From: Paracoccaceae bacterium | GTDB taxonomy: Bacteria; Pseudomonadota; Alphaproteobacteria; Rhodobacterales; Rhodobacteraceae | Direction: 5' to 3' | Length of the DNA: 64,000 nt | Assembly: GCA_021296235.1 (NCBI GenBank) | Contig: JAGWAS010000007.1 | Coordinates: 1 to 64,000 of the forward strand | In this document: positions 45,063-54,241 of the stretch, piece after piece | How the letters are laid out: each line of letters opens with the position of its first letter | How positions within the stretch are numbered: position 1 is the stretch's first letter | Notes under the pieces: generated by a model | Told to the model about the DNA's origin: nothing | Database searches by the model: none | The model's input: the letters and a program-made list of their open reading frames with translations, nothing else | Position numbers and translations under genes: made by a program

Positions 45063-45805
45063 TCCGACATGGCCTTTCCCACGCTGAATTGATCTGGCGG
45101 AATGCGATTTTTCTTGCAACGGCTTCGCCCTTTCGCCGACTTTCCATCCCTAAATGCGCTATCCGAAGTTCCAAGGACTGCGATTCTGACACGTTTTTCA
45201 AGCCGCCGCCGGACTTTTGCCTGATTGAGATCGCCGTCCGCCTCGCCAAGCCACACGAGCGTCGCCCCCGGAGTGCTTGGGGCAGCAATCAAGTTTTACT
45301 TTTCTCCAAGCCTGTGTGGTAACGCAGTCCTCGCCGGACAGCATCAAATCCCAATTCAGTTGCACAGACGACTGGTGGCCCGGCGGAGTTGCGGGTCCGC
45401 ACGGGCTACCGCTTCTTAAACATTCCACATTGCGGGCTCCGGCCCGCGGTGACGGGAAGGCGGATTGCACTCGCCAGGGACGCAGACACCACCCGGCAAA
45501 GGTGAATCACCCCCGAAATCAACAGCCCTGTCACGACGGCTGCGGCATCCGTGAAGCTGCCGGGAAAGGGAAATCAGCCGTTCCGGAATATTCCGACTTT
45601 CAGCCAATCAAAAACGGATCGCCCACTCACCGTCAAAATAACCTGCAAACCAACACGTGTGAAATGGAAGGAACAGAAACAGACCCACACGACCATCCAA
45701 CAGCCTTACAATTTTACCAATGCCCTGAGCCCTGCGCGGTCAGTCAACAAACCGACTTGATGTTGTGCAAATGCCCATCAGGTCGAATTCTTGCGCCGGG
45801 CGCGG
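45063..45805. other. Unexplained 740-bp spacer
   Basis: No recognisable gene lies between the quinone oxidoreductase and the Fe-alcohol dehydrogenase. It contains a perfect GC hairpin, GCGGGC at 45432-45437 and GCCCGC at 45442-45447, with a TCCG tetraloop. The second half is A/C-rich on the plus strand and unlike the surroundings. Open frames of 60-178 codons have no ribosome binding site or known domain. It could hold an RNA gene or a decayed insertion. Confidence 0.45.
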
Positions 45806-46921
45806 TCACATAGCGTCTTTCAGCATGCCAAGATAGTCCTGCGCGCCGGCAGGGCGGGGGTTCGTTGCTGAAAGATGGTCAATTGAAGCCCTTTCAGCGA
45901 TTTTGGGAAGGACATTCTGTTCAACTCCCAATTCACTTAGCTGTGTCGGCAGGCCGATGCCTTGCACGAAATCAGTCATCCATTCGTGCAAACTCTTGTT
46001 TTCAGGAACATTCATCGCCGAACGGAGATCCGCAAAGGCTGCATCGGCATAGCCGTCATTGAATTTGAGAATGTGCGGCAGCAAGATACCGATCAGTGTT
46101 CCGTGATGAAGATGGAGTTCCCCCAATGGCGTCGCCATGGCGTGTGCACCACCAAGTGCCTTTTGGAGGCACATGCCTCCCATCAATGCGGCCATCATCA
46201 TCTGGTAGCGGGCATTGCGGTTGCCTCCGTCCTCTACCGCAATTGGCAGCCATTTTGCTGCGCGCCGGGCCGCTTCGAGGCCGATGGCAGCGGCGGGTGG
46301 GTTTTCCAATGGGCTGCAATAGGACTCGATCCCATGGCTCAGCGCATCAATTCCTGTGGCTGCCGTTAGCTTGGGCGAAAGCGACAAGGTGAGTTCAGGA
46401 TCACAGATAACAATCTCTGCCACCATGTTGAGGTTGACGGCCACGCATTTTGAACCGTCAAGCAGAGACATCACACAGGCGCGGCCGACTTCCGCCCCTG
46501 TGCCTGCCGTTGTCGGGATCGCAATCTGGGGTGATACTTTTTCTATTCTGCCGGATCCACCTGTCCTGACGTTGTAGTCCGCGAGATTTCCGCCTTGGCT
46601 CGATAGAAGGGCGACGGCCTTGGCAAGATCGATTGGCGAGCCACCACCCAGTGCTATAATTCCGTCGCAACCGTTGTCACCCCAGATTTCCAAGCAATCA
46701 AGCAACGACTGTTCGGTCGGGTTTTCGGTCGTTCCATCATAGACGGTCGGAACAGAGGGCTTTGCAGCCTCAAGCGCGACTTGGAGGATCCCGGCATTCG
46801 CAACACCTTTGTCGGTAATAAGAAGTGGCCGATTCAGACCCAGTTTTGCAATCTGATCACCGAGCGTCGAAATCGCTCCGAAATCGAAGGCAATCCGTGA
46901 CAAATACTGGATTAAAGGCAC
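45806..46921 (-). CDS. Iron-containing alcohol dehydrogenase
   Basis: 371 residues of the group III (iron-dependent) alcohol dehydrogenase family. The NAD site is GIIALGGGSPIDLAKAVALL, followed by PTTAGTGAEVGRACVM. The metal-binding histidines lie in TGIDALSHGIESYCSPLEN and GGAHAMATPLGELHLHHGTL. The closest groups are 4-hydroxybutyrate dehydrogenase-like and maleylacetate reductase-like proteins; the sequence alone does not decide. It is the last gene of the operon starting at 53725 and its start overlaps the stop of the aldehyde dehydrogenase. Confidence 0.87.
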   Translation of the reverse strand: MPLIQYLSRIAFDFGAISTLGDQIAKLGLNRPLLITDKGVANAGILQVALEAAKPSVPTVYDGTTENPTEQSLLDCLEIWGDNGCDGIIALGGGSPIDLAKAVALLSSQGGNLADYNVRTGGSGRIEKVSPQIAIPTTAGTGAEVGRACVMSLLDGSKCVAVNLNMVAEIVICDPELTLSLSPKLTAATGIDALSHGIESYCSPLENPPAAAIGLEAARRAAKWLPIAVEDGGNRNARYQMMMAALMGGMCLQKALGGAHAMATPLGELHLHHGTLIGILLPHILKFNDGYADAAFADLRSAMNVPENKSLHEWMTDFVQGIGLPTQLSELGVEQNVLPKIAERASIDHLSATNPRPAGAQDYLGMLKDAM

Positions 46922-48369
46922 TAGCCATTGACCTCATAGTAGATGTGCTTGGTTTCGAGAAAATCGTTCATTGCTTCGATGCCATGCAGCCGCCCTATGC
47001 CGCTTTCGCGATAGCCTCCGGTTTCCACCTCTGCGAGCAACCGGTTGTGGCAATTGAGCCAAACTGTGCCGAACTTGAGCTTGCGCCCCATCCTCATCGA
47101 GACATTGAGATCGTTTGTGTAGACCGATGCCGCCAGTCCAAACTTTGTGGCGTTGGATTTCTGGACCGCTTCCTCTTCGGTAGCGAAGCGTTCGAGCGAC
47201 ACGATCGGCCCAAATAGTTCATCCTGTACGAGGTCATGTGTTACTTCTTCGATTTCGAACATCGTAGGTGTTACGAAGAACCCTTGGGACAAGTCGTTGC
47301 CGCCCGCTGTGCCACGGACAACGAGCTTTGCCTCTTCCCCAGCACGATCAATGATGCGCAGCAATCGTTCCTGGTTTGGTTTGTCGATGATTGGCCCCAC
47401 TTCAGTTCCTGGCGCCCGTGCATCTCCAACTCTGGCGGATTCATATAGGTTGCGCAGCCGTGCCTTCATCTCTTCGTAAACGCCATCATGGACCAAAACA
47501 CGACTGACGCAGGTGCACATCTGTCCGTTCAACGCCAGAGAGCCACGTTTGATCTCGGCTGCGGCCTTTTCGAGATCGGCACTGTCGAAGACAATTGCGG
47601 GAGCTTTGCCGCCAAGCTCAAGCGAGACATGTTTGATGGTGTGGGCGGCATTGGCCAAAATCACTCTGCCAGTGCGCACTGAGCCGGTAAATGAGATCAC
47701 ATCGATCTTGGGGTGGGATGACAGGATGGTCCCAACCTCAATGCCATACTCGTTGACAGAGTTGATGACGCCTTTGGGGATCGACTCGACGGCGTCAAAA
47801 CAGGCCATCACCGCTGCATTCGTAAGGGGCGCTTGCGGGGCAGGTTTGACGATTACCGTGCATCCCGCTGCGAGTGCAGGTGCGACAGATCGGACAAGAA
47901 GGGTAACAGGTGCATTCCACGGCACGATTACGGAAACGACACCCGCGGCTTCTCTGGTCATCAGGCTCAACTTTCCAACGCCGCTTTCAAAGGTTCGGCC
48001 AAAGACATTGCGGGCAACGCCAGCGTAATATCTGGCTTCACCATAGCCGGCCGCAACTTCGTGGCGTGCCTGACCCAGAACTTTGCCGTTTTCCTGCGCC
48101 ATCATTTCGGCGATCGAATCGGCCCGCTCTTCCAGGACATCGGCGAACTCCAAAAGCGCGGCAGAGCGAAGCCTTGGCTCATGAGCCCACGAACTGCATT
48201 CGAAAGAATCATGTGCCGCCATAACCGCCTGCTCGGCAAGGGATTTGGAACCGGCAGGCACCTCAGCAATCACCGAACCGTCTGAGGGGTTTTCAACTGC
48301 CACCATCCCATTGGGTGCATCCGAGAGCCAATCTCCTGAAATGTAGTGACACCCTTGTGATTCTCCCAT
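46921..48369 (-). CDS. NAD(P)-dependent aldehyde dehydrogenase
   Basis: 482 residues from ATG 48369, in front of which lies a repeated GAGGAGGAGGAGGAG purine tract; the open frame reaches 48489 but that part overlaps the monooxygenase gene. Catalytic Cys is in ALNGQMCTCVSRVLVH, catalytic Glu in HVSLELGGKAPAIVF, and the NAD site is FTGSVRTGRVI. It should oxidise an aldehyde to its acid, probably the product of the monooxygenase or the Fe-alcohol dehydrogenase in the same operon. Confidence 0.92.
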   Translation of the reverse strand: MGESQGCHYISGDWLSDAPNGMVAVENPSDGSVIAEVPAGSKSLAEQAVMAAHDSFECSSWAHEPRLRSAALLEFADVLEERADSIAEMMAQENGKVLGQARHEVAAGYGEARYYAGVARNVFGRTFESGVGKLSLMTREAAGVVSVIVPWNAPVTLLVRSVAPALAAGCTVIVKPAPQAPLTNAAVMACFDAVESIPKGVINSVNEYGIEVGTILSSHPKIDVISFTGSVRTGRVILANAAHTIKHVSLELGGKAPAIVFDSADLEKAAAEIKRGSLALNGQMCTCVSRVLVHDGVYEEMKARLRNLYESARVGDARAPGTEVGPIIDKPNQERLLRIIDRAGEEAKLVVRGTAGGNDLSQGFFVTPTMFEIEEVTHDLVQDELFGPIVSLERFATEEEAVQKSNATKFGLAASVYTNDLNVSMRMGRKLKFGTVWLNCHNRLLAEVETGGYRESGIGRLHGIEAMNDFLETKHIYYEVNG

Positions 48370-48382
48370 CTCCTCCTCCTCC

Positions 48383-49951
48383 TCAAACTCCAATTGCGAG
48401 GTCAAGAATGATCTCCGCATTTGCATGCGCGCCGGTTCCAACCCACGCCAGAAACTGATCCGGTCGGACAAGCATTGCCTCACATCCATAGACCTCTACA
48501 AGCCGGTTGTCCGCAAGGGTCACGACCTCGAAAGGAACATTGCGGCTTCGCGCAGCATCCTCAAAGTGTTTCGAGCTTTCAGCGTCATCGACCAAGTCCA
48601 CAAGCGTGAAATTGGGCCCCAATTGATCCCACAAATCTTCCTTTGAAACGTGATGTGGGGCGAGATGGTAGCCGGCTCGAGCTTTGAATTCATGCAACCC
48701 CTTGGCGCCGGACTGCGCCCCAACTGCCCCTGCAACAATCGGCGAACCGGCATAGTGGGGCAGGAACTGCGTGACTTCAGAATCGTCTGCATTGGCCCTA
48801 TCAGCCCAAGCGGCCTTGAATGCCTCCAGATCCCTGGAAGGGGAATGCCTGGCTGTGAATTCCCGGAAATCTTCAATCATTCGCGAAATGAAATCTTCAT
48901 TTACCGATTTGAAAACCGGATGCCGTTCCAGGCTGTAGCTGTCGAGAAGTCCTTCGCCTGCCCAACCTTTCAGCGCAGCATCCAGTTTCCAGCTGAGGTT
49001 TCGTGCGTCCTCCAGCCCGGTGTTGATGCCGTAGCCACCATACGGCGGATGGCTGTGGCATGCATCGCCCGCAATGAATATGCGGCCATTTCGATAGGAT
49101 TTTGCCTGGCTTATCCTGAGATCCCAAAAGCCAATGTGTTCGAACTCCAACTCAAACTCTGTTCCGGCCATGCGATGCAAGAAAGCATGAAAGTCGAAGT
49201 TCTCCTTCGTGGTGCCCTCTGGCACAGGGGAATGGAAGAACCAGCCTCCGTTTAGATCGACGCGCCCCAGGAACTGCCAGTACCCCTCCATGTCGGGGTT
49301 CATGACGTTGAAGATCGACTTTCCGGGAAAGCGTTCAAGGAGGTCATGAAGTTCCATCGACCGGAACACCAAAAGGGCCATGCGCGGCCCTTCGCAATCA
49401 ATGTCGCTTTTGATGCCGGTTTGCTCACGGGTAATGGAACGGGCACCATCACAACCTACGCAGAATTTCGCGCCCATGCTCCGGAACTTGCCCTGAGCGG
49501 TTTCGTAACGGACCAGTGCAGAGGTGGCGTCCTGTTCGACCTCGGTTACGTTGGCCCCGGTAATGAGGGTAATCTCCGGCAGTTCGGATGCCCGGTTTCT
49601 CAGAACCCCTTCCAGGTTGTACTGCGGCAACCGTTCGTTCTCGGCAAAATAATAGGCACCAACCTTTGAGCGTTGAAACCAGTTGTAGTGATAGCGGCTC
49701 AGAAGGTTGCGGTAGGTTACCAGCCCCGCATTTCCAAACTCCGGGGGAATCGGACTGGCTGCGCGCACAGCTTGCGAAACGCCCCAGGCGCGAAAGTGCT
49801 CACCCGAGCGCTGCGTCAGGTTTTGTCCCTTTGGAATTCTGTGCAGCGTGCCGGACCGTTCCAGAACGGTGCTGGTTACCCCCTTAAGCGCCAGATCAAT
49901 TGCCAAGCCAAGACCCACCGGACCGCCGCCCGTGATGATCACCTCGCTCAT
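48383..49951 (-). CDS. FAD-dependent monooxygenase (aromatic hydroxylase class)
   Basis: 522 residues. The FAD site is VIITGGGPVGLGLAIDLALK, the DG motif is CVGCDGARSITREQTG, and the GD motif is RIFIAGDACHSHPPYGGYGI. These three identify class A flavin hydroxylases such as phenol or hydroxyphenylpropionate hydroxylases. The C-terminal thioredoxin-like domain (about 400-522) is present. The catalysed step is insertion of one oxygen into an aromatic or enolic substrate. No ring-cleavage dioxygenase lies in the operon, so the substrate may not be a simple phenol. It lies 33 bp after the NMT1-fold gene. Confidence 0.88.
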   Translation of the reverse strand: MSEVIITGGGPVGLGLAIDLALKGVTSTVLERSGTLHRIPKGQNLTQRSGEHFRAWGVSQAVRAASPIPPEFGNAGLVTYRNLLSRYHYNWFQRSKVGAYYFAENERLPQYNLEGVLRNRASELPEITLITGANVTEVEQDATSALVRYETAQGKFRSMGAKFCVGCDGARSITREQTGIKSDIDCEGPRMALLVFRSMELHDLLERFPGKSIFNVMNPDMEGYWQFLGRVDLNGGWFFHSPVPEGTTKENFDFHAFLHRMAGTEFELEFEHIGFWDLRISQAKSYRNGRIFIAGDACHSHPPYGGYGINTGLEDARNLSWKLDAALKGWAGEGLLDSYSLERHPVFKSVNEDFISRMIEDFREFTARHSPSRDLEAFKAAWADRANADDSEVTQFLPHYAGSPIVAGAVGAQSGAKGLHEFKARAGYHLAPHHVSKEDLWDQLGPNFTLVDLVDDAESSKHFEDAARSRNVPFEVVTLADNRLVEVYGCEAMLVRPDQFLAWVGTGAHANAEIILDLAIGV

Positions 49952-49984
49952 GTCGGCGAGGATGGGGCCAGTTTGGTTTGGAAC

Positions 49985-50872
49985 TCAGTTGGCCATTGCA
50001 GGTATTTGGGGAGCAACAACAGCTTGTTCATACGGCAGATCCCCCAATCCGTCCTCAAATATGTTCCTCTCAGCGATCCATTCGCGAGATGCTTCAAAAA
50101 TCTCACGAGAGTAGGGTTCAAACACAATTCGTTCGCCGGGTCCGAATAGGCGGGTGTCCATCTGGTCGCGAAAGCGTTCCGGGAATTCGTTGCGATAGTA
50201 GTGGGTGTAGAGTTCCGGCCTAAGGTCGATATCCTGTTGCGCCCGTCGCAGGGCGCTGAAGTATTTTTCGACATCTTCAATTTCTGCGTCCGCCGACACC
50301 ATCGCTGCAATCATGAAAGAGCTGTCAAGCACCTTGCGGAACCCAAGCTGCTCCATGAAGTAGTACGGACCGCTGAAGAGACTCACAGCGGGAACGTTGC
50401 CATCAATCAGGTGTTCCATGCGTTTGAAGAGCAACCCATCTGCAAAGGACAGATTGATTTCGTTGTGGGACAAAAACGGTTCCAGGGCCTGTATCGTCGA
50501 ATAGTGGCTGCCGGATTGATAGCCTACGGAAATCGGTACATTGGCAAGATCTTCCGGTCGTTTGATGTCTGAGTCAGCAGGCACAAATATTCCGCAAGGG
50601 GAAACTGAATATGCGTTTGCGTAGAGCTTGCCATGCCCTGATGCCGCCGCAACGTTTACCGTCCAATGGCAAGCTGAGCTGACGTCGCAGGTTCGCCCCT
50701 TTTCGAATGTTTGATATGCGCCAACACGATTGCCCAAATCGTGGCGTTCGCCTGACGCGGACAGGAGCTGGTCCTCAAGTTGATGGTCCAACCCGACCTC
50801 GTCGAAGTATCCCTTTTCCACGGCGACCCACTCGTGGAGCCGCATGTGCGGAGCAATTATGAATTTTCCCAT
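49985..50872 (-). CDS. NMT1/THI5-like substrate-binding-fold protein without signal peptide
   Basis: 295 residues from ATG 50872 (AAGGACGA site). The start MGKFIIAPHMRLHEWVAVEK leads straight into the first strand of an NMT1-type binding protein; VAVEKGYFDEVGLD is the usual family motif. No signal peptide can be found, even on the longer frame to 51073, whose extension overlaps the TRAP gene. So the protein should be cytosolic. The same fold includes cytosolic enzymes such as THI5 and dihydroxyphthalate decarboxylase. It lies between TRAP and monooxygenase genes in the operon. An enzyme or a cytosolic ligand carrier is possible. Confidence 0.7.
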   Translation of the reverse strand: MGKFIIAPHMRLHEWVAVEKGYFDEVGLDHQLEDQLLSASGERHDLGNRVGAYQTFEKGRTCDVSSACHWTVNVAAASGHGKLYANAYSVSPCGIFVPADSDIKRPEDLANVPISVGYQSGSHYSTIQALEPFLSHNEINLSFADGLLFKRMEHLIDGNVPAVSLFSGPYYFMEQLGFRKVLDSSFMIAAMVSADAEIEDVEKYFSALRRAQQDIDLRPELYTHYYRNEFPERFRDQMDTRLFGPGERIVFEPYSREIFEASREWIAERNIFEDGLGDLPYEQAVVAPQIPAMAN

Positions 50873-50915
50873 TCGTCCTTCCCCTTGCGTTATTTGTAAC
50901 TCACATTTGGTGCAC

Positions 50916-52226
50916 TCACCTTCCAAACATCGTGTTGGGCAACAACAGTGCCAATTCGGGCACGAGCAACACGCAACAGACAGCGGCCAGCATGGCAAAC
51001 CAAAATGGCCAAATGCCACGGAATATGACTCCCATCGGAACATCCGGCGCAATGCCCTTGACGACAAATACATTCAATCCAACCGGGGGTGAGATCAGTC
51101 CCATTTCCAATACAATGACCATCAGGACCCCGAACCAAATCATGTTGATCCCAAGGGGTTCAATGATTGGTTGAACGAATGGTACCGTCAAAACAAGGAT
51201 GGCAAAACCGTCCATGAACATCCCAAGGATGATGAAGATTGCGAGAAATGCAATCACAACCTGAATGCCGCTAAAGCCCTGGGCTTCGACCCAAAGGGAC
51301 AAATCATAGGTAACTGCCGTGAATCCAACAAATGTCTTGAAAACGAACGCGCCAAACAGGATCATGAACACCGTGCCCGAAGACTTCAGGGTGCTTTCCG
51401 TGACCTCCCGGATGTTTTGCCAACTGGCCTTTCCACGGATGATCGTGACCAACAGCGCCAAAAGGGCCCCAATGCCGGCGGCTTCAACGGCTGAGAAAAC
51501 ACCGGTGTAGATTCCCCCAATGGTCAAGACGATGATCCCGATGATCCAGCCGGATCGACCCAGTGCCCGCATGCGAACGCTCAGCGGGTTTCGCGTTCCA
51601 CCGCCGGGCGCCTTGCTTGGATCAAGCGAAACAACGATCCAAACAGCGAGGATGAACATCATGGTCAACAAGAGTCCGGGTAGCACACCCGCCATGAACA
51701 GCCGTCCGATACTCTCCTCGGTGAGAATTGCATAGATCACAAAACCCGCCGAAGGGGGAATTAGGATCCCGAGCGTGCCACCTGCCGCGATGGATCCGGT
51801 GGCCAACCCATTGTGGTAGTTGTAGCGCTGCATCTGAGGCAGACTGACCCGTCCCATGGTCAGGGCTGCCGCCAGGGACGAGCCGGACAGCGCCGAAAAC
51901 CCGGCACAGCCGACGACTGTGGCGCTTGCCAAACCGCCCTTCAGGTGACTGAGCCAGGAATGGGCCGCGTCGTATAGATCACGGCTCATGCCCGAAACGC
52001 CTGCAAGGTTGCCCATCAACACGAACAGCGGGATGATTGTGAGCGGGTAATTCGAAGCCTCAGCAAAGATTTCACCGGCAAGTTTCGGCAGGGCCGCCTT
52101 TTCGCGGATCATCCAAATTCCGACCGTCCCAACAAGCAGCATTGCAACACCAACGGGCATGCGGATGAACAGCAGGATGAACAATGCCCCAAACCCAAGC
52201 AAAGCCAAAGTGGAGCCTTCCATCAA
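50916..52226 (-). CDS. dctM: TRAP transporter large permease, DctM family
   Basis: 436 residues with about 12 membrane helices. Family motifs ALSGSSLAAALTMGRVSLPQ, IPPSAGFVIYAILTEESIGR and GLISPPVGLNVFVVKG are present. It is the large membrane subunit of the second TRAP system in the window and differs clearly from the copy at 8186, lacking that copy's central insertion. It overlaps the small subunit gene by 4 bp. Confidence 0.92.
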   Translation of the reverse strand: MMEGSTLALLGFGALFILLFIRMPVGVAMLLVGTVGIWMIREKAALPKLAGEIFAEASNYPLTIIPLFVLMGNLAGVSGMSRDLYDAAHSWLSHLKGGLASATVVGCAGFSALSGSSLAAALTMGRVSLPQMQRYNYHNGLATGSIAAGGTLGILIPPSAGFVIYAILTEESIGRLFMAGVLPGLLLTMMFILAVWIVVSLDPSKAPGGGTRNPLSVRMRALGRSGWIIGIIVLTIGGIYTGVFSAVEAAGIGALLALLVTIIRGKASWQNIREVTESTLKSSGTVFMILFGAFVFKTFVGFTAVTYDLSLWVEAQGFSGIQVVIAFLAIFIILGMFMDGFAILVLTVPFVQPIIEPLGINMIWFGVLMVIVLEMGLISPPVGLNVFVVKGIAPDVPMGVIFRGIWPFWFAMLAAVCCVLLVPELALLLPNTMFGR

Positions 52227-52741
52227 TCTTGCGCTTCCCGAGGAATGCCCCCTGTAACGGCGCGGAGAAACTGAACCGCCAATTGCAAAGCGTAAATCGC
52301 AAACGCGCCAGCAAGGATCCAGAAAAAGGGCCGGTGTTCAATTGCAAGGTTGGAAGTGATGCAAGCCTTCTCCATCCCACAAGCACGAGTGAATAGGGCA
52401 TAAACGGCCAAAAAGCACATTGCGGATGCCAGCAGATACATAAAAGTGTCGGTAACCCGGGTAACGCGCGCCGGAGCAAAACGGTCGATCAGATCAATTG
52501 AGACGTGCGCGCCCCTTCGACCACCGAAACTGACAGCGCCGGCGGCAACGACTGTTAGCGTTACAGTTGAAACGTCCTCAATCCCAAAAATTGGAGCATT
52601 CAAGGCATAGCGCCAGAAAACCGCAACAACCGTAACGCCCAGCAGCACCAGTATTCCAATTCCTCCAGCCGCGGCAAAGAGCCCGGCCAGCAGGCCGAGC
52701 CCATTGTCGAGCCGGGAAACCAGGTGCGGCCCTTCAGCCAA
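52223..52741 (-). CDS. dctQ: TRAP transporter small permease, DctQ family
   Basis: 172 residues, four membrane helices: ILVLLGVTVVAVFWRYALNA for helix 1 and SFGGRRGAHVSIDLIDRF before helix 3 are the usual DctQ features. The stop overlaps dctM by 4 bp and the start lies 3 bp after the dctP stop, so dctPQM are tightly coupled. Confidence 0.9.
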   Translation of the reverse strand: MAEGPHLVSRLDNGLGLLAGLFAAAGGIGILVLLGVTVVAVFWRYALNAPIFGIEDVSTVTLTVVAAGAVSFGGRRGAHVSIDLIDRFAPARVTRVTDTFMYLLASAMCFLAVYALFTRACGMEKACITSNLAIEHRPFFWILAGAFAIYALQLAVQFLRAVTGGIPREAQD

Positions 52742-52744
52742 CGC

Positions 52745-53725
52745 CTAGCTGCCCTTCATCACGTCAAAAACGTCTCCAATGGTGACTGATCCTGCAGGTT
52801 GCGCAAGCACACCCGGAAGAGTTTCGTCGATGATCGCATTCCAACGAGCTCTTTCCTCGTCGCCAATCTCGATGAATTCCAACCCAGCCTCCTTGGCGAT
52901 CTCAAGACCGCGCACTGTGGCGGCTGCATAGCCGTTTCCCCCACTCTCGGATAGAGATGCATCGGCAGCGGCATCAATCCAGGCACGCTGCTGGTCGGAC
53001 ATCCCATCATAAACATCCTTGTTGAGCAAAAGAACGAAAGCCGAGCCTGAGCCCGGAAACCAAGTGGTCAGATAGTTTGAAACTTCGTGAAGCTTGAAAG
53101 ACCCAATCGCAGAAGGGTCAATGGCAATTGCATCAATCACGCCATTGGCCAAGTTCTGGTTTATCACACTGACAGGTTGCCCAACGGGGCTTGCGCCCAG
53201 TGCCTTAACGAAGGGCACCTGACCTGATGAAGTAACCCTAAGTTTCAGGCCCTGCAAATCTTCGAGTGTGCGGATGGGTTTGTCCTTCGTCAGAAGAATC
53301 GGAGGTGCATTCGCCCAAATTGCCAGAACCTTGGCGTTGTATTCGGCTTCAAGCATGCCACTCGCGCGCTGCAGCGCTGCCGTGCAACTGACCGGGTCAG
53401 AACACAGGCCCGGCAAATTGATAACGTTGGTCATTGGGAACACTTCGCCTGTGTAGCCGGGCAATGTGAAGATGATGTCCGCCACGCCATCCAACAGAAT
53501 GGAGTATTGCTTGGGAGGAACCGAATTGAGTGCTCCGCCGGGAAACTGCTTGACTGTCAGCTCACCGCCGGAAACATCCGCCAGTTTCTCTGCAAATGGG
53601 GTAAAGACCGCTTTGTTCATCGGGTGCTTGGGACCCATGAAATACGCCAAGGACAGCTCGTCAGCACTCGCGACCCCGCCCAATCCAGTCATCAAGGCAC
53701 TCACAAGCCCAAGAACTTTACGCAT
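52745..53725 (-). CDS. dctP: TRAP transporter substrate-binding protein, DctP family
   Basis: 326 residues from ATG 53725 (AGGGAGA site); the open frame continues 129 codons upstream through intergenic DNA. Signal peptide MRKVLGLVSALMTGLGGVAS is clear. The mature part shows FMGPKHPMNKAVFTPFAEKL and LQGLKLRVTSSGQVPFVKAL with the ligand-binding Arg. Two cysteines (LCSDPVSC) probably form a disulfide, as in the DctP subgroup that binds aromatic or branched acids. First gene of the catabolic operon; its promoter region holds a TGTACA-centred palindrome. Confidence 0.9.
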   Translation of the reverse strand: MRKVLGLVSALMTGLGGVASADELSLAYFMGPKHPMNKAVFTPFAEKLADVSGGELTVKQFPGGALNSVPPKQYSILLDGVADIIFTLPGYTGEVFPMTNVINLPGLCSDPVSCTAALQRASGMLEAEYNAKVLAIWANAPPILLTKDKPIRTLEDLQGLKLRVTSSGQVPFVKALGASPVGQPVSVINQNLANGVIDAIAIDPSAIGSFKLHEVSNYLTTWFPGSGSAFVLLLNKDVYDGMSDQQRAWIDAAADASLSESGGNGYAAATVRGLEIAKEAGLEFIEIGDEERARWNAIIDETLPGVLAQPAGSVTIGDVFDVMKGS

Positions 53726-54241
53726 TGGCTTTCTCCCTACTTTTGTCGGAACGCGATCAGGAAACATGAGGGGCACACGGAGTTGCCTTGTTTCCGACCG
53801 TTCCTCAATTCCTAAGATGTGTACAAATCCTAAAACCCTGAAGTGAAATGTCAATCGCGCGAACTTCGTCTGCAGTTGCAGGCAGGACGTCGAATGGCCC
53901 GTTGCGGCCCATTTGGAATGAAAATTCCAATTCACGGAACCAAACGCATTGGACGGCCGGTGTCCACAAAAATGCGTGGGATCAATGCCCGGCCTTGCCC
54001 AACACTGATCCCGAGCCGGGAACAATTGCATGCCGCAATGCCTGGCACGCAATTTCTGGCGAGTGAAGTGTAAGATCTTGATGGGTCCGGAACCGGGGAC
54101 ATCAACTGCCATCTTTCGGCAATTTTTGGGCTTTCATGTGTCAGGATTGATGTTTAATTGTTCGCTGATTCCGAACCCGGTGCACCAGAGTTCATTCTCC
54201 CACCCGGAGGTGTCTCCGGAAGCAATTGGAGATTCTGCCCT
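53726..54241. other. Divergent control region between dctP and the TrcR gene
   Basis: A 516 bp spacer with no gene. It contains a candidate operator at 53814-53831, listed separately. The stretch upstream of the TrcR ATG has a GGAGA site at about 54228-54232. Nothing else is recognised. Confidence 0.45.
53814..53831. promoter_or_regulatory. Candidate operator palindrome upstream of the TRAP-monooxygenase operon
   Basis: AAGATG-TGTACA-AATCCT at 53814-53831 is an imperfect dyad, 14 of 18 bases symmetric, with a TGTACA core as in many GntR-family operators. It lies about 90 bases upstream of the dctP ATG. No regulator gene lies near, so the binding protein is unknown. Confidence 0.4.

Noticed and set aside
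45277-45813. 178-codon plus-strand open frame in the 45 kb spacer
   Set aside because: Proline- and serine-rich with no domain; it overlaps the end of the Fe-alcohol dehydrogenase. Treated as non-coding.
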